Assembly: GCA_018992685.1 (NCBI GenBank)
Contig: JACVGT010000025.1
Span: 1-64,000 of the forward strand
Origin: Theionarchaea archaeon
GTDB taxonomy: Archaea; Methanobacteriota_B; Thermococci; Methanofastidiosales; SZ-28-30
Direction: 5' to 3'
Length of the DNA: 64,000 nt
Below the pieces are notes generated by a model. That model made no database searches, was not told the origin of the DNA, and saw only the letters and a program-made list of their open reading frames with translations. Position numbers and translations under genes: made by a program. Of this stretch, positions 26,777 to 36,191 are shown in pieces (positions within the stretch are counted from its first letter, which is position 1; each line of letters starts with the position of its first letter).

Positions 26777-28357
26777 CTATGATGTGAAATGGTTCTCGAA
26801 GGCAGAGGTAAATTCCTCAAAGTGCTTGTCTTTAATCCATCCCGACCTCTTAAGATCCTGTAAGGACTTTAGGTATTTGTCTTTTGCATCACCTCGGTCA
26901 AGTATGTTGCATAGGGCACATTTGGTGCACATTTGCTCTTTCAGTGCATGATCTTCTTCAATACGGTCTTCGATTCTTTTCTTGAGGATTTTCCCGAACT
27001 GCTTTGTTCTTGGTTCGATTGGCAGCGTTACTCCTCCGAAGACCCCTTTGAGTTTATCGGCTGTCTTTTTCTCTCCACGAATAATCACTGGTGGACACAC
27101 CAAGTACCTGCTTTTGTTGTCAGCCTGATAATTTGCTACGTACATGGGAAGATAAAGAAAAGATCTCTCTTCCAGAAGCTCGTCAATATCGAATACTTCC
27201 ACGCCTACTTCGTCAATTGCACTAATGAAAGTGTTTTTTCTCTGTATTAACTTATTCACCTTTTCTTCAAGGTTTTCTGTCTTTTTTTCAATCTCTTTTT
27301 TCTTTTTCTCAAGCTCTTTAATCTCATCATCCCGTTTCTTTTCCAGAGAGTGTATTCTGTCAAATTCTGACTCAATCAGGTTTAGATAGTGCGTTTTTGT
27401 ATTCCGGATCTCATCATCGTACTCTCTCCTGGTCTTACCGAGCTGATTCTCTGACTCTTTTCGGGCATGACGTATGCTATCTCTTTCCCTTGCATGGGTC
27501 TCACCAAGTCTGTTGTACATGTCCTCTTCTCGTCTCCATCTCGAAACTTCAGCTTGTAAGTTTGAAATGAGCGGGCTGAACCGTAGTTCTAGAGACTGGA
27601 TTTCGGAATTCATTTGAGATCGATGGTTAGAAACTGCTGATTCTACTTCTGGAGTGATTTCTCTGATCTTCTCATTAAAATATCTAAGAATTTCTGATTG
27701 TTTCTCCGTCAAGTTTTCCTTCCACTCAAAGGTCGCAGAAAACGCTGTGTTCTTTATACTCAAAAGAGATTCAACGTCTCTCAGGGACTTTCTCTTTAGA
27801 TCCAGCAGCAGATCTAGGTTTTTCTCAGCTTGCTCCACTGACAGATGAGATGAAATCTTAGAGATCTCTGGAAGCTCAGCTGTTTTGTCCACGAACCGCA
27901 AATAGTCGACAAGGTCTTTTAACAAATCTTCATGTGTCAAACACCCTGTTAGCGTTGTAACCACCGTACCGGCGAAATCTCTTAAGGAATCTTCATGGGA
28001 CTTCAGAAGTGCAATGTATTCCTCACATCGTGCGTGGGACGGTTTGTGCTCTTCAAGACCTCTAATAATACCGGGGATATCTGGCGTTGTCTTATACTCA
28101 AAAGTCTGCTCGAAGATTCCCAACATATCAAGAATCACGTATTTGTTCTCTTCAGGTCTTTTCATGACAAAAAGAGGCCAAAAAACTTTTGATACGAAGG
28201 AAATGCTCTCGGCAGTCTTTTTCTTCAAAAATCCACCGCCTTTTTCTCTCTCTGCTTCAACCAGAGAAAGGACCAAGCATAATTCGAGGTCATCTGCAGC
28301 AACGGTTTCCTGACCATCATTCTCAAGCCTCATGGCAAAAGGCAAAATCAATACCAT
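26777..28357 (-). CDS. Coiled-coil protein with terminal Cys motif (526 aa)
   Basis: A 526-residue soluble protein I do not recognise. Residues about 165-390 are a long coiled coil (runs of E/K/R heptads, for example KKRDDEIKELEKKKKEIEKK), flanked by globular ends. The C-terminal domain holds CTKCALC, a possible metal site, and a VCPPVIIRGEKK strand block. The length and layout resemble SMC-like or secretion-associated coiled-coil proteins, but no ATPase motif is present. The promoter region is 28358-28440. Confidence 0.65.
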   Translation of the reverse strand: MVLILPFAMRLENDGQETVAADDLELCLVLSLVEAEREKGGGFLKKKTAESISFVSKVFWPLFVMKRPEENKYVILDMLGIFEQTFEYKTTPDIPGIIRGLEEHKPSHARCEEYIALLKSHEDSLRDFAGTVVTTLTGCLTHEDLLKDLVDYLRFVDKTAELPEISKISSHLSVEQAEKNLDLLLDLKRKSLRDVESLLSIKNTAFSATFEWKENLTEKQSEILRYFNEKIREITPEVESAVSNHRSQMNSEIQSLELRFSPLISNLQAEVSRWRREEDMYNRLGETHARERDSIRHARKESENQLGKTRREYDDEIRNTKTHYLNLIESEFDRIHSLEKKRDDEIKELEKKKKEIEKKTENLEEKVNKLIQRKNTFISAIDEVGVEVFDIDELLEERSFLYLPMYVANYQADNKSRYLVCPPVIIRGEKKTADKLKGVFGGVTLPIEPRTKQFGKILKKRIEDRIEEDHALKEQMCTKCALCNILDRGDAKDKYLKSLQDLKRSGWIKDKHFEEFTSAFENHFTS

Positions 28358-28628
28358 TTTAGACCCCTCCTCTTACACCACTGGAGTTTATTTCCCTGAG
28401 AATATTTTTCTTTCTGAATTATAAGAATTTTTCCTCTTCAACATGGGCTATGAATGTGATTTTTCCCCGGTTCTGAAATCCGAAAATCATTACTAAAGTC
28501 AGGAAAACACAGGAAACGAAGACGAAAGTTTTGAATTCAATGCATTTGAAGGGTAACGTCATGAATCTTTGCAGGAATAACATTCGTGCTTATAAGAGAT
28601 TATTATTCCGGAGTCACGAGACCAGGAA

Positions 28629-29423
28629 TTACCTCAAGAGTTTCTTTGCCTTGATGATTGGTTTTCCGAATTCTTCCAGCATGGTGGCTACTGAACTTCT
28701 ATCAGGTGTTCCCTTCCAATCCAGAATGAAAGCATCACACCCTCCATTTTTTTCAAGCGCTTTCCTGACATTTTCTTCAGTCACCTGAACATACTTGGCC
28801 AAAACATGACCAACGGCATACTCTCTGTGTAGGGCAACCAACGTGTGTTTCTGGCAGTAGTGCCCGCCCCCAATGCCCACAGCTTGTGGAAACCTGTAAT
28901 CTGGATAGGCGAGAGCTTTCATCAGAGCGACTGCTACCGCTTCTCCTGCCTTCTTGCTAACCCATTGGTCAGGTCCAGATCCAATCTCGATGAACATGGT
29001 GGGAAGTTCAGTGAGAGGCCCATGATGTGTTGCTTCCATGGACACTTCGAATTCCAGGTTCAAGGTATCTTTCTGATTCTTGAGTTCCTGAAGGCCCAGT
29101 TTCTGGGCTATGGGATTTGAGACACAGATTTCACCCGCAGATCCTCCAAAATCTGCAGCTCCGAAATTTCCAGGAGTGTGTACGGTTAATGAGGGAACTC
29201 CCGCCTCTGAAGAATGTCGGGAAGCGAATACAATAAAATTCACATTTTTGAATTCTTTCTCGGGGAATTCTGCATACACAGAGTCTTTCTCTATGAAGAC
29301 CAAGAGAGAGTCCCGGTAAGCATAGTGTGATTTACCAACCTTTTCAAAGTCGAACAATTCCAGTACATGGTGAGCGATATTCATTCCTGCCAGGTCCTGG
29401 GTGGATGCCAAGATGAGATTCAT
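28629..29423 (-). CDS. dtdA: Archaeal D-aminoacyl-tRNA deacylase
   Basis: A 264-residue DtdA (GEK1-type, Zn-dependent) enzyme that frees tRNA from D-amino acids. Diagnostic parts: MNLILASTQDLAGMN at the start, SMEATHHGPLT, EIGSGPDQW and GIGGGHYCQKHT. Length is normal for the family. It is divergent from the fpg gene with about 200 bases between. Confidence 0.93.
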   Translation of the reverse strand: MNLILASTQDLAGMNIAHHVLELFDFEKVGKSHYAYRDSLLVFIEKDSVYAEFPEKEFKNVNFIVFASRHSSEAGVPSLTVHTPGNFGAADFGGSAGEICVSNPIAQKLGLQELKNQKDTLNLEFEVSMEATHHGPLTELPTMFIEIGSGPDQWVSKKAGEAVAVALMKALAYPDYRFPQAVGIGGGHYCQKHTLVALHREYAVGHVLAKYVQVTEENVRKALEKNGGCDAFILDWKGTPDRSSVATMLEEFGKPIIKAKKLLR

Positions 29424-29626
29424 CGGACAGAGTAGACACCAGGATTTAAAGCTTTCACCCTTGACCTCTCGGATTCTTGGGTATTGAGCATGGAGTTGAG
29501 GAAGAACAGCTCCTTTTTCGTGGTCTAGAGACTGCCTATCCGAATTCCATCTCTAACGACCATCAGATGCTGAAGGCTTTGGGTGTGAGATAGCCAACCT
29601 TAAAAAGATTCAGGCAAAACGGGCAC

Positions 29627-30430
29627 ATGCCAGAACTTCCAGACTTGGAGGTACTCAAAGAACGATTGGAACCCTTGATTGGAGACACAATCTCAGACGT
29701 TGAGATATTATTTCCTCTGACCTTTCGTGTTCTGGTAGAAGGTACTCCTCAAAGCCTACTACCGCACCAGACTATTAAGAAAGTCACCCGAAGAGGAAAG
29801 GTTTTGATATTCGAGCTTGATACCCTGTTTCTTGTTCTGAACCTGATGCTCACAGGGAGGTTACAGCTGACGAGAGCTCCAGACAAATCCCGATATCCCG
29901 TGGTCGTTCTTCATTTTGCATCAGGGGCTGCCCTCAAAATCATGGACTACAAGAAGATGGGCAAAATCTACCTAACCGATACTTTAAAGAAGGTGCCTCA
30001 GTACACAAAGCTCGGGGTAGAACCTCTAGAAGGAAAATTCAGTGTGGAAGTTCTCTCGCGAATTCTCAGTGATTCACGGCCTGTTAAAGTAGTCTTAACC
30101 GATCAGAACAAGATTGCAGGAATTGGAAATGCATATGTGGATGAAATACTCTTTCGCGCCAGAATGAACCCTAAGAGAAAGGCAAACTCGGTGAATCCCG
30201 AGGAAATCATATATCTGTATGATTCTATCATAACAGTCTTGAACAATGGAATTGAGAAGGTCAGAGAGGGTCTTGATGACATGTCAGAGGAAGTCCGGGA
30301 TTTCCTCCTCGTCCACGGGAAGAAAGGCCAGAAGTGCCCAGTCTGCGGCGAAGTGATCAGGGAAATCGAAGTCTCCAAGAGAGTCACACATGTCTGTCCT
30401 CGCTGCCAGAAGGCTACTCTTCCCTGGTAG
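29627..30430 (+). CDS. mutM: Formamidopyrimidine-DNA glycosylase (Fpg/MutM family)
   Basis: A 267-residue base-excision repair glycosylase/AP lyase. The N-terminus PELPDLE keeps the catalytic Pro and Glu, RRGKVLIF supplies the conserved lysine, VLTDQNKIAGIGNAYVDEIL is the helix-two-turn-helix, and CPVC (237-240) with CPRC (257-260) form the zinc finger. Fpg is mainly bacterial and uncommon in archaea, so acquisition by transfer is likely. A TATA-like CCTTAAAAAG lies just upstream. Confidence 0.9.
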   Translation: MPELPDLEVLKERLEPLIGDTISDVEILFPLTFRVLVEGTPQSLLPHQTIKKVTRRGKVLIFELDTLFLVLNLMLTGRLQLTRAPDKSRYPVVVLHFASGAALKIMDYKKMGKIYLTDTLKKVPQYTKLGVEPLEGKFSVEVLSRILSDSRPVKVVLTDQNKIAGIGNAYVDEILFRARMNPKRKANSVNPEEIIYLYDSIITVLNNGIEKVREGLDDMSEEVRDFLLVHGKKGQKCPVCGEVIREIEVSKRVTHVCPRCQKATLPW

Positions 30431-30507
30431 GGGTCTCTGGTTTTTGCCCAGGTACCTGGAGTTGACGTTATTCCAAGGTCAAGAAACAAAGAAAAATGAA
30501 AAGGGTG

Positions 30508-31824
30508 TTATATTTTCTTCAGAGCCTTTTCAAAGATATCCATTGCGAAATCCGCCTGTTCTGCTTCAACTACCAAAGGAGGCACAAATCGAATGGCACT
30601 CTTTCCGCATGGCAGGAGTAGCAATCCATTTCTCCAGGCTTCAAAGATGATTTTTTCCACTTCTTTCTTTGCGTGTTCCTTCGTCTTCCTGTCTTTCACC
30701 AGTTCACATGCGATCATTAACCCTTTGCCCCTTACGTCTCCAATGAGAGAATGGTTTTCGTACATCTCCTTCAGTCGTTTCAGCATGCCAGCTCCCACTT
30801 TGGCCGCATTGTCCACGAGTTTACTGGTCAGCAGATCAATGGTGGCCAAGGATGCAGCACAGGACACAGGATTTCCTCCAAAGGTTGAAGCATGGGCACC
30901 GGGAGGCCAGGACATGATTTCAGAAGAGGCAACACAGGCACCCAGAGGCAACCCACTGGCAATTCCTTTTGCCATGCATATCACATCCGGGACAACGCCC
31001 CAATGTTCAATGGCAAACATTTTTCCTGTCCTGCCAAACCCTGATTGAACTTCGTCATCCACCAGCAGAATATTGTGTTCATCACATATCTTTTTTATTT
31101 TAGGAAGGAACTCCGGAGGGGGAACCACATACCCGCCTTCTCCCTGGATGGGTTCAGCAAAGATCGCTGCAACATCGGTAGGAGGAATGACTTTCTCCAG
31201 GTAGTGCTCAATGTGTGCAACACATTCAAAGGCACAGCTCCCATATTCTTTATTGAAAGCACAACGATAACAGTACGCGTAGGGCACATGAGTCACCTCA
31301 GGTACAAGGGGAGCGAACCGTTCCTTCTGGATAGCTTTTGAAGCTGTCAATGAAAGGGCACCCATGGTTCTCCCGTGGAATGCTCCGAGGAAAGCAATCA
31401 TCTTGACCCGTCGTGTGTACCATCGGGCTACTTTGAGCCCACACTCAACAGCCTCTGCCCCTGAGTTTCCAAAGAATACTCTCTTATCAAAGTCTCCTGG
31501 AGTGATCTGTGCCAGCTTCTGAGCCAGATCTACCTGCTCTGTATAATAGAAATCTGTTCCCGACAAATGGATTAACTTTTCTGCCTGCTTCTTTATAGCT
31601 TCCACAACCTTGGGATGAGAGTGACCGGTTGCACAGACAGCAATGCCTGCTGCAAAATCAAAGAATGTGTTCCCATCCACATCCTCGATAATCATCCCGC
31701 GCCCCTGTTTGGCAACTAGAGGGTAGGATCGAGTGTAGCTCGTGGATATGTACTTTTCATCCTTCTTGAGGATTTCTTCTGCTTTTGGTCCCGGAAGGGT
31801 AGTCCTAATCTGTGGCTTCTCCAT
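30508..31824 (-). CDS. Class III PLP aminotransferase (ornithine/4-aminobutyrate/racemase group)
   Basis: A 438-residue class III aminotransferase. Motifs: GIAVCATGHSHP, SGAEAVE, LGAFHGRTMG, EPIQGEGG, LLVDDEVQSGFGRTG and the PLP-lysine motif CMAKGIASGLPLGA. The RCAFNKEYGSCAFEC insert with four Cys is typical of archaeal members, some of which are broad amino-acid racemases. Exact substrate cannot be set from motifs. I use the ATG at 31824 (GGTGAT ribosome site, ATTTATAAGG TATA). It is divergent from the Lrp gene, which may regulate it. Confidence 0.88.
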   Translation of the reverse strand: MEKPQIRTTLPGPKAEEILKKDEKYISTSYTRSYPLVAKQGRGMIIEDVDGNTFFDFAAGIAVCATGHSHPKVVEAIKKQAEKLIHLSGTDFYYTEQVDLAQKLAQITPGDFDKRVFFGNSGAEAVECGLKVARWYTRRVKMIAFLGAFHGRTMGALSLTASKAIQKERFAPLVPEVTHVPYAYCYRCAFNKEYGSCAFECVAHIEHYLEKVIPPTDVAAIFAEPIQGEGGYVVPPPEFLPKIKKICDEHNILLVDDEVQSGFGRTGKMFAIEHWGVVPDVICMAKGIASGLPLGACVASSEIMSWPPGAHASTFGGNPVSCAASLATIDLLTSKLVDNAAKVGAGMLKRLKEMYENHSLIGDVRGKGLMIACELVKDRKTKEHAKKEVEKIIFEAWRNGLLLLPCGKSAIRFVPPLVVEAEQADFAMDIFEKALKKI

Positions 31825-31950
31825 CAATATCACCGTGTGAAATTCAAGCCTCTGCCTTATAAATGTTACCATACCTTTATTAGGGGAAAAGAATATACTG
31901 AACTACTCAGGCGATTTAGCCACTTCGCTTGAATTTGTCAGGTGGTCATT
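31825..31950. promoter_or_regulatory. Divergent promoter region, aminotransferase/Lrp
   Basis: A 126-base spacer with a TATA box for the aminotransferase (ATTTATAAGG on the minus strand, near 31855) and a TTTATTAGGG-like box and CAGGTGG ribosome site for the Lrp gene. Lrp family regulators often act on the divergent neighbour, so an operator here is likely. Confidence 0.45.
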
Positions 31951-32394
31951 ATGGACGAACTGGATAGAGATATACTGCGGGAACTGAGAGAAGACGGGAG
32001 AATATCCTTTCGAGACGTGGCTCTGAAAACAAACGTGTCATCCCAGACTGTCAGTGACCGCATCCAGAAACTGATGGATAAGGGAGTGATCAAAGGATTC
32101 ACCGTGGTGATAGATCAGGGTGCTGCGGGATATCCCATCACCTTCACCGTTGAACTGGATGTAGATGTTCGTAACATGAAGCAGATTTTGGACAGCCTCT
32201 GTGAATATCCGGAGCTGCATCAGATCAGTGTCATCACAGGGGACCACGACATCCTGGCTCTGGGTGTGGCTCGGGATATTTCACACCTCTATGAGATTAT
32301 TGAGGAAAAGATCAGCAATATTGAAGGGGTCAAGGCAACGAAGACATCCATATCGTTGAAAACGGTAAAAGAAGTTCCGAAATGTTTTGGCTAG
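31951..32394 (+). CDS. Lrp/AsnC family transcription regulator
   Basis: A 147-residue regulator: an N-terminal helix-turn-helix (DILRELREDGRISFRDVA...SQTVSDRIQKL) and a C-terminal RAM domain (PITFTVELDV, VITGDHDILALGV) that binds amino acids and mediates oligomers. The ATG at 31951 follows a GGTGG ribosome site; an in-frame GTG at 31942 is less likely. It lies divergent to the class III aminotransferase, which it may control in response to an amino acid. Confidence 0.9.
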   Translation: MDELDRDILRELREDGRISFRDVALKTNVSSQTVSDRIQKLMDKGVIKGFTVVIDQGAAGYPITFTVELDVDVRNMKQILDSLCEYPELHQISVITGDHDILALGVARDISHLYEIIEEKISNIEGVKATKTSISLKTVKEVPKCFG

Positions 32395-32570
32395 GATGCA
32401 CAATCGATTCAGTGGGATGAGTTCCAACCACTCGCGCTTTCTGAGCTTCTGCAGCAGTACTTCTTCTTGTTCGCAGACCTTGAATCCTTCTATCGATGTC
32501 GCCTTGCCCACTCATTCTACTCAGGTCAAAAGGATTCAGCGGACGGGAATCCCTCAAGGAGGTTCTGAGG

Positions 32571-33311
32571 CTAGGCTGTGGCTGCATACATGACCATGGC
32601 AGAGAGAGTACCTGCAACAGTGGCCCACAAATTGGTCTGGTTGTTTCCCCACCAGCTAATCTTGGTTTCGCAGGTCGCGCCGAGGACAGAATCCACGTTG
32701 GCTCCAATGAACCCTGCTGCACTGATGGCCAGAAACAGTGTCAGTCCAGCAAATCCACCACTGTGCATTCTCAGAATCCAGGCCAGTCCTCCAATGACAG
32801 CAGCAATCCCCAGTTCTGCAGCTTCTCCTAAGGGAGTGATTCCTCCTTCTGCACCTGCAACTACTGTCTCAAAGGTTGTAATAAGAACAGGGGGTCTCTT
32901 GGAGAGTCTTCCGATTTCCCCTCCTGCTGTATCTGCCGTGGCGCTCGCCATAGCGCCAAGAAATCCCGCAAGAAAAAATCCGCCACCATAGATACCTTCG
33001 AGAATTGCGCATATCATGGCAGCCAGCCCGTTTCCAAATACATTTCCATAGCCTCTGGCTCCCTTTTTGGCTTCTGCGACACCTCGTTTCTTCTTTTGCT
33101 CATATTTGTACTGGGTGGCAGCTCCTGCCAGAACGAAAAACGTCAGTGAAATGACAAAGTATTCCCAGCCCGCAAATATCCATACGATGAACCCAATCAG
33201 GAATCCTGACCATAACCCTGAACCACGGACAACTTTCGCTTTGAAGGCCAGAGCTCCTATGGAAATCAAAATGACCACTGGGATTACTATTTCGTTGATT
33301 GACGAGATCAT
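32571..33311 (-). CDS. DUF92 membrane protein (TIGR00297)
   Basis: A 246-residue protein with six to seven hydrophobic segments and the family motifs RKRGVAEAKKGARGYGNVFGNG and SATADTAGGEIGRLSK (catalytic-looking acidic cluster). DUF92 proteins are related to CTP-dependent polyprenol/phytol phosphate kinases; in archaea the substrate is not settled. It stands alone, followed by 176 bases without genes. Confidence 0.85.
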   Translation of the reverse strand: MISSINEIVIPVVILISIGALAFKAKVVRGSGLWSGFLIGFIVWIFAGWEYFVISLTFFVLAGAATQYKYEQKKKRGVAEAKKGARGYGNVFGNGLAAMICAILEGIYGGGFFLAGFLGAMASATADTAGGEIGRLSKRPPVLITTFETVVAGAEGGITPLGEAAELGIAAVIGGLAWILRMHSGGFAGLTLFLAISAAGFIGANVDSVLGATCETKISWWGNNQTNLWATVAGTLSAMVMYAATA

Positions 33312-33358
33312 TTTATCACGTTTGATATTTTGAAGGGGTATTTAAGGGTTTGTGTAGG

Positions 33359-33814
33359 TTATGGGGGCGGTTGCTTCGACGCGTACAGGTAGACAGCTTC
33401 TGTATAGCCGGGGGTGGTCATGGCAGGTGGATTCACGGTTCTCACCTGGGCAATAGCCCTGGCAGGCGGAATTCCCTGGTGTATGAGATAACAGGAAAGC
33501 ATGGCCCCCGTTCGGTCATTCCCGGCGTAACAGTGGACAAAGGCTGGTGCCGTAAGCAAAGTGGCTGCTTCGAGGAACCGGGGTACAGCATCTACGAACT
33601 GTCTCTTTGATTCTGGGGTCGTCAGAGCAATATCGGGGAGGTACAGTGGAATATGTTCTATGGAGGAGGCAGTGATCTCCCGGGAGTTGACCTGCTCATC
33701 CAGGGATATGATGGTGCGTATTCCCGCAGTGTACAACTCAGGAAGGTTCCAGGGCCTTCGTACGGGTCCGCACCGTCCTCCTAGTGAGGGGGTAATCCAG
33801 TAAATGTGGTTCAC
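33359..33814 (-). CDS. Dual-specificity-type protein phosphatase
   Basis: A 151-residue phosphatase with the signature HCYAGNDRTG (Cys95 nucleophile, Arg101) and a likely general acid Asp61 in YLPDI. This is the compact archaeal DSP/PTP fold, acting on Ser/Thr/Tyr or nucleotide phosphates. It lies nine bases after the M20 peptidase gene, so the two are one operon. Confidence 0.88.
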   Translation of the reverse strand: MNHIYWITPSLGGRCGPVRRPWNLPELYTAGIRTIISLDEQVNSREITASSIEHIPLYLPDIALTTPESKRQFVDAVPRFLEAATLLTAPAFVHCYAGNDRTGAMLSCYLIHQGIPPARAIAQVRTVNPPAMTTPGYTEAVYLYASKQPPP

Positions 33815-33822
33815 ATGATCAC

Positions 33823-35112
33823 CTACATTCTCTTGATAATTTCTTCAATGACAGTAATTCCTTCCTCATAGTCTGCTAATGAAATACTCTCATTGGGACT
33901 GTGTGCCCGGGATTCTGCATCTCCCACGCCAATAGAGACCGTGGGGATGCCCAGGACATCAGTGAACAGCCACATGGGGCCTGAACCGGACATGGTAGGA
34001 TAGATGACAGGTGGCCTCTTATGGACTGCCTCCATGGATTGCTCCGTAACAGAAACAATTCGTGCAGTAACAGGAGTCTTGGCTGGCCAGAGAGGGCCCA
34101 GCAATTCAGTCTTGATGTCTGTGAACCCGTGCTTTTCAAGATGATGATTCAGTAATTGGAATATTCTGTGTGGATCTTGGTTGGGAACAAGCCTGAAATC
34201 GATCTTTGCCATGGCTTCTGCAGGGAGAACAGTCTTGCTTCCGTCCCCTGTGTAGCCGGAATTAATTCCACATATATTGCAGGTGGGACCATAGAGGAGG
34301 TGGAAGACTGCTTCTTCGTCTGACATATTCTTGAGGAAATGGTCAATGCCCAGGATAGTCTTGGTCTTGTCACCATCATAGGGGATGGAGTTCACCTTGC
34401 CGAGTTCTTCTTCGGCGGGGGCCTCAATGTCCTGGTAGAAGTCTTCTATCAGGATGTGCTCCTGGGAATCTTTCAACGTGGTTAGAGCTCTGATAAGTCT
34501 CCATGCAGGATTTTCCACAATGACGGCAGAGGCTGAATGGAGATCTCTCTTGGGTCCATACGCACGAAGTTCAACGTAACACAAGCCTTTTGCTCCCAGG
34601 TACATGGTGGGTCTTCCTGCTTCGTCTTTATATCCTGCTTCCCAGATGCAGGCATCTGCCTTGAGGAGGGACGTGTGAGTTTCAACGAATTTCCCCAGAG
34701 AAGGACTGCCGATTTCTTCCTCTCCTTCTATGATGAATTTAATGGTAATAGGTAGTGTGGCAAAGCGTTCTACTGCGGCCAGACGGGCCATGATGTTTCC
34801 CTTGTTATCTGCAACTCCTCTGGCGTAGAGCCGATTGCCTCTGACACTCGGTTCAAAGGGTGGGGTGACCCACTGATCAAGGGGGTCAGGGGGCTGGACA
34901 TCATAATGGTCATAAAAGAGCAGGGTCTTTTCAGATTCGCCTTTTTTTTCACCGAATACTACGGGATGACCTTCTGTAGGGATGACCCGGGCTTGAAATC
35001 CTGCTTCTTGCAGGAATTCCTTGACGTGTTCTGCACAGTCCTGGATTCCTTGATGATGGGCAGAGATACTGGGGATCTTGAGGAGCTCTTCCAAGGCTTC
35101 AACGTTGGTCAT
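33823..35112 (-). CDS. M20 family metallopeptidase
   Basis: A 429-residue zinc peptidase of the M20/dipeptidase group. Ligand motifs: FYDHYDVQPPDP, GVADNKGN, FIIEGEEEIGSPS and the C-terminal EAMAKIDFRLVP lid region; the C-terminal H of RAHSPNES completes the site. It probably cleaves short peptides in the cytosol. The frame is open to 35265, but the ATG at 35112 has a CTTTATTATA TATA box about 25 bases before it and matches family length. Confidence 0.9.
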   Translation of the reverse strand: MTNVEALEELLKIPSISAHHQGIQDCAEHVKEFLQEAGFQARVIPTEGHPVVFGEKKGESEKTLLFYDHYDVQPPDPLDQWVTPPFEPSVRGNRLYARGVADNKGNIMARLAAVERFATLPITIKFIIEGEEEIGSPSLGKFVETHTSLLKADACIWEAGYKDEAGRPTMYLGAKGLCYVELRAYGPKRDLHSASAVIVENPAWRLIRALTTLKDSQEHILIEDFYQDIEAPAEEELGKVNSIPYDGDKTKTILGIDHFLKNMSDEEAVFHLLYGPTCNICGINSGYTGDGSKTVLPAEAMAKIDFRLVPNQDPHRIFQLLNHHLEKHGFTDIKTELLGPLWPAKTPVTARIVSVTEQSMEAVHKRPPVIYPTMSGSGPMWLFTDVLGIPTVSIGVGDAESRAHSPNESISLADYEEGITVIEEIIKRM

Positions 35113-35269
35113 GCGGGAGTGTTGTAAATGGCTATAATAAAGCTTTGTTCTGAACCTTCTGATCTTTCGAAGGACTTGACCTGGAAATCCGGGATGCAAC
35201 ATCTCGGTGAGGTGAATCTCATATGACCAGGGGTTAATCAGCAGTTGAAAGATTTCTTGCCACAAGTAC

Positions 35270-35284
35270 CTTTATATTTATATG
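35270..35284 (+). promoter_or_regulatory. TATA box of the SDR gene
   Basis: CTTTATATTTATATG, one of the strongest TATA boxes of the window, lies 28-42 bases before the ATG at 35312, which also has a GAGGTGTGGAGGA ribosome site. Confidence 0.55.
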
Positions 35285-35311
35285 AGGACACAGGAATAGA
35301 GGTGTGGAGGA

Positions 35312-36088
35312 ATGGCAGTGAAATCCGGAAACGGTAGGGTGGCCATAATAACAGGGTCATCCAGTGGCCTGGGAGAGGCTTTCGCCAGGAATCTAGCTCT
35401 GCAAGGATACAACCTGGTCCTTGTAGCAAGAAGGGAAGAACGATTATTTGCCTTGAGTACTGAGCTCCAGACTGACTATCTCGTTAAGGCGGAGATTGTG
35501 GTTGCAGATTTGACCAGAGAGAGTGACATAGCGAGGGTGGAAGCCAGAATCTCTGATTTGGAACAGGTAGATATGCTCATAAACAATGCAGGGTTTGCAA
35601 CCACAGGGACATTTGCAGAGACAGATCTTGACGGGCAGCTTAAAATGATAGCACTTCACATTGTCGCGCCTACCAGGCTTATCCATGCTGCCCTGCCCAA
35701 GATGGAAAAGGGAGGGTCAATCATAAATGTTGCTTCTATCGGCGCTTTTGTCAAAGTGCCAGAAAATGTCACCTACTGTGCAACGAAGGCCTACCTTGCG
35801 GCCTTCTCAGAGACCCTGCAGCTCGAGCTGAAAGAGAAAGGAATCCGCGTTCAGGCATTATGTCCAGGGTTCACTATGACAGAATTCCATGAAAGAATTG
35901 AAGGATTCGATCGTTCGGTGATTCCACAATTCCTGTGGATGACGCCTGGAGATGTTGCCAAGGAATCGTTGGAGGCATTGGAGAGGGGATCAGTCCTGTG
36001 TATCCCAGGTTTCAGGAACCGCATTATTCTTCTTCTGTCACGTGTCGGCATTCTTTCATTTCTCCTGAGAATGTTTCGCCCTCAGTAG
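35312..36088 (+). CDS. Short-chain dehydrogenase/reductase
   Basis: A 258-residue classical SDR: cofactor-binding TGSSSGLGEAFA, VADLTRE, INNAGFATTG, catalytic Ser in NVASIGAF and YCATKAYLAAF (Tyr, Lys). A hydrophobic C-terminus (IILLLSRVGILSFLL) suggests membrane association, as in some lipid-modifying members. Substrate not predictable. It has its own promoter. Confidence 0.9.
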   Translation: MAVKSGNGRVAIITGSSSGLGEAFARNLALQGYNLVLVARREERLFALSTELQTDYLVKAEIVVADLTRESDIARVEARISDLEQVDMLINNAGFATTGTFAETDLDGQLKMIALHIVAPTRLIHAALPKMEKGGSIINVASIGAFVKVPENVTYCATKAYLAAFSETLQLELKEKGIRVQALCPGFTMTEFHERIEGFDRSVIPQFLWMTPGDVAKESLEALERGSVLCIPGFRNRIILLLSRVGILSFLLRMFRPQ

Positions 36089-36191
36089 AGGAACTCCTCA
36101 GTGCATGGACGGTCAGAAGCCTGATTGACTCGTTCTTCCCGTTCCTTTTCTCACGAACTCAGTAACGTCCCATCTGGTATTCGTACACATC

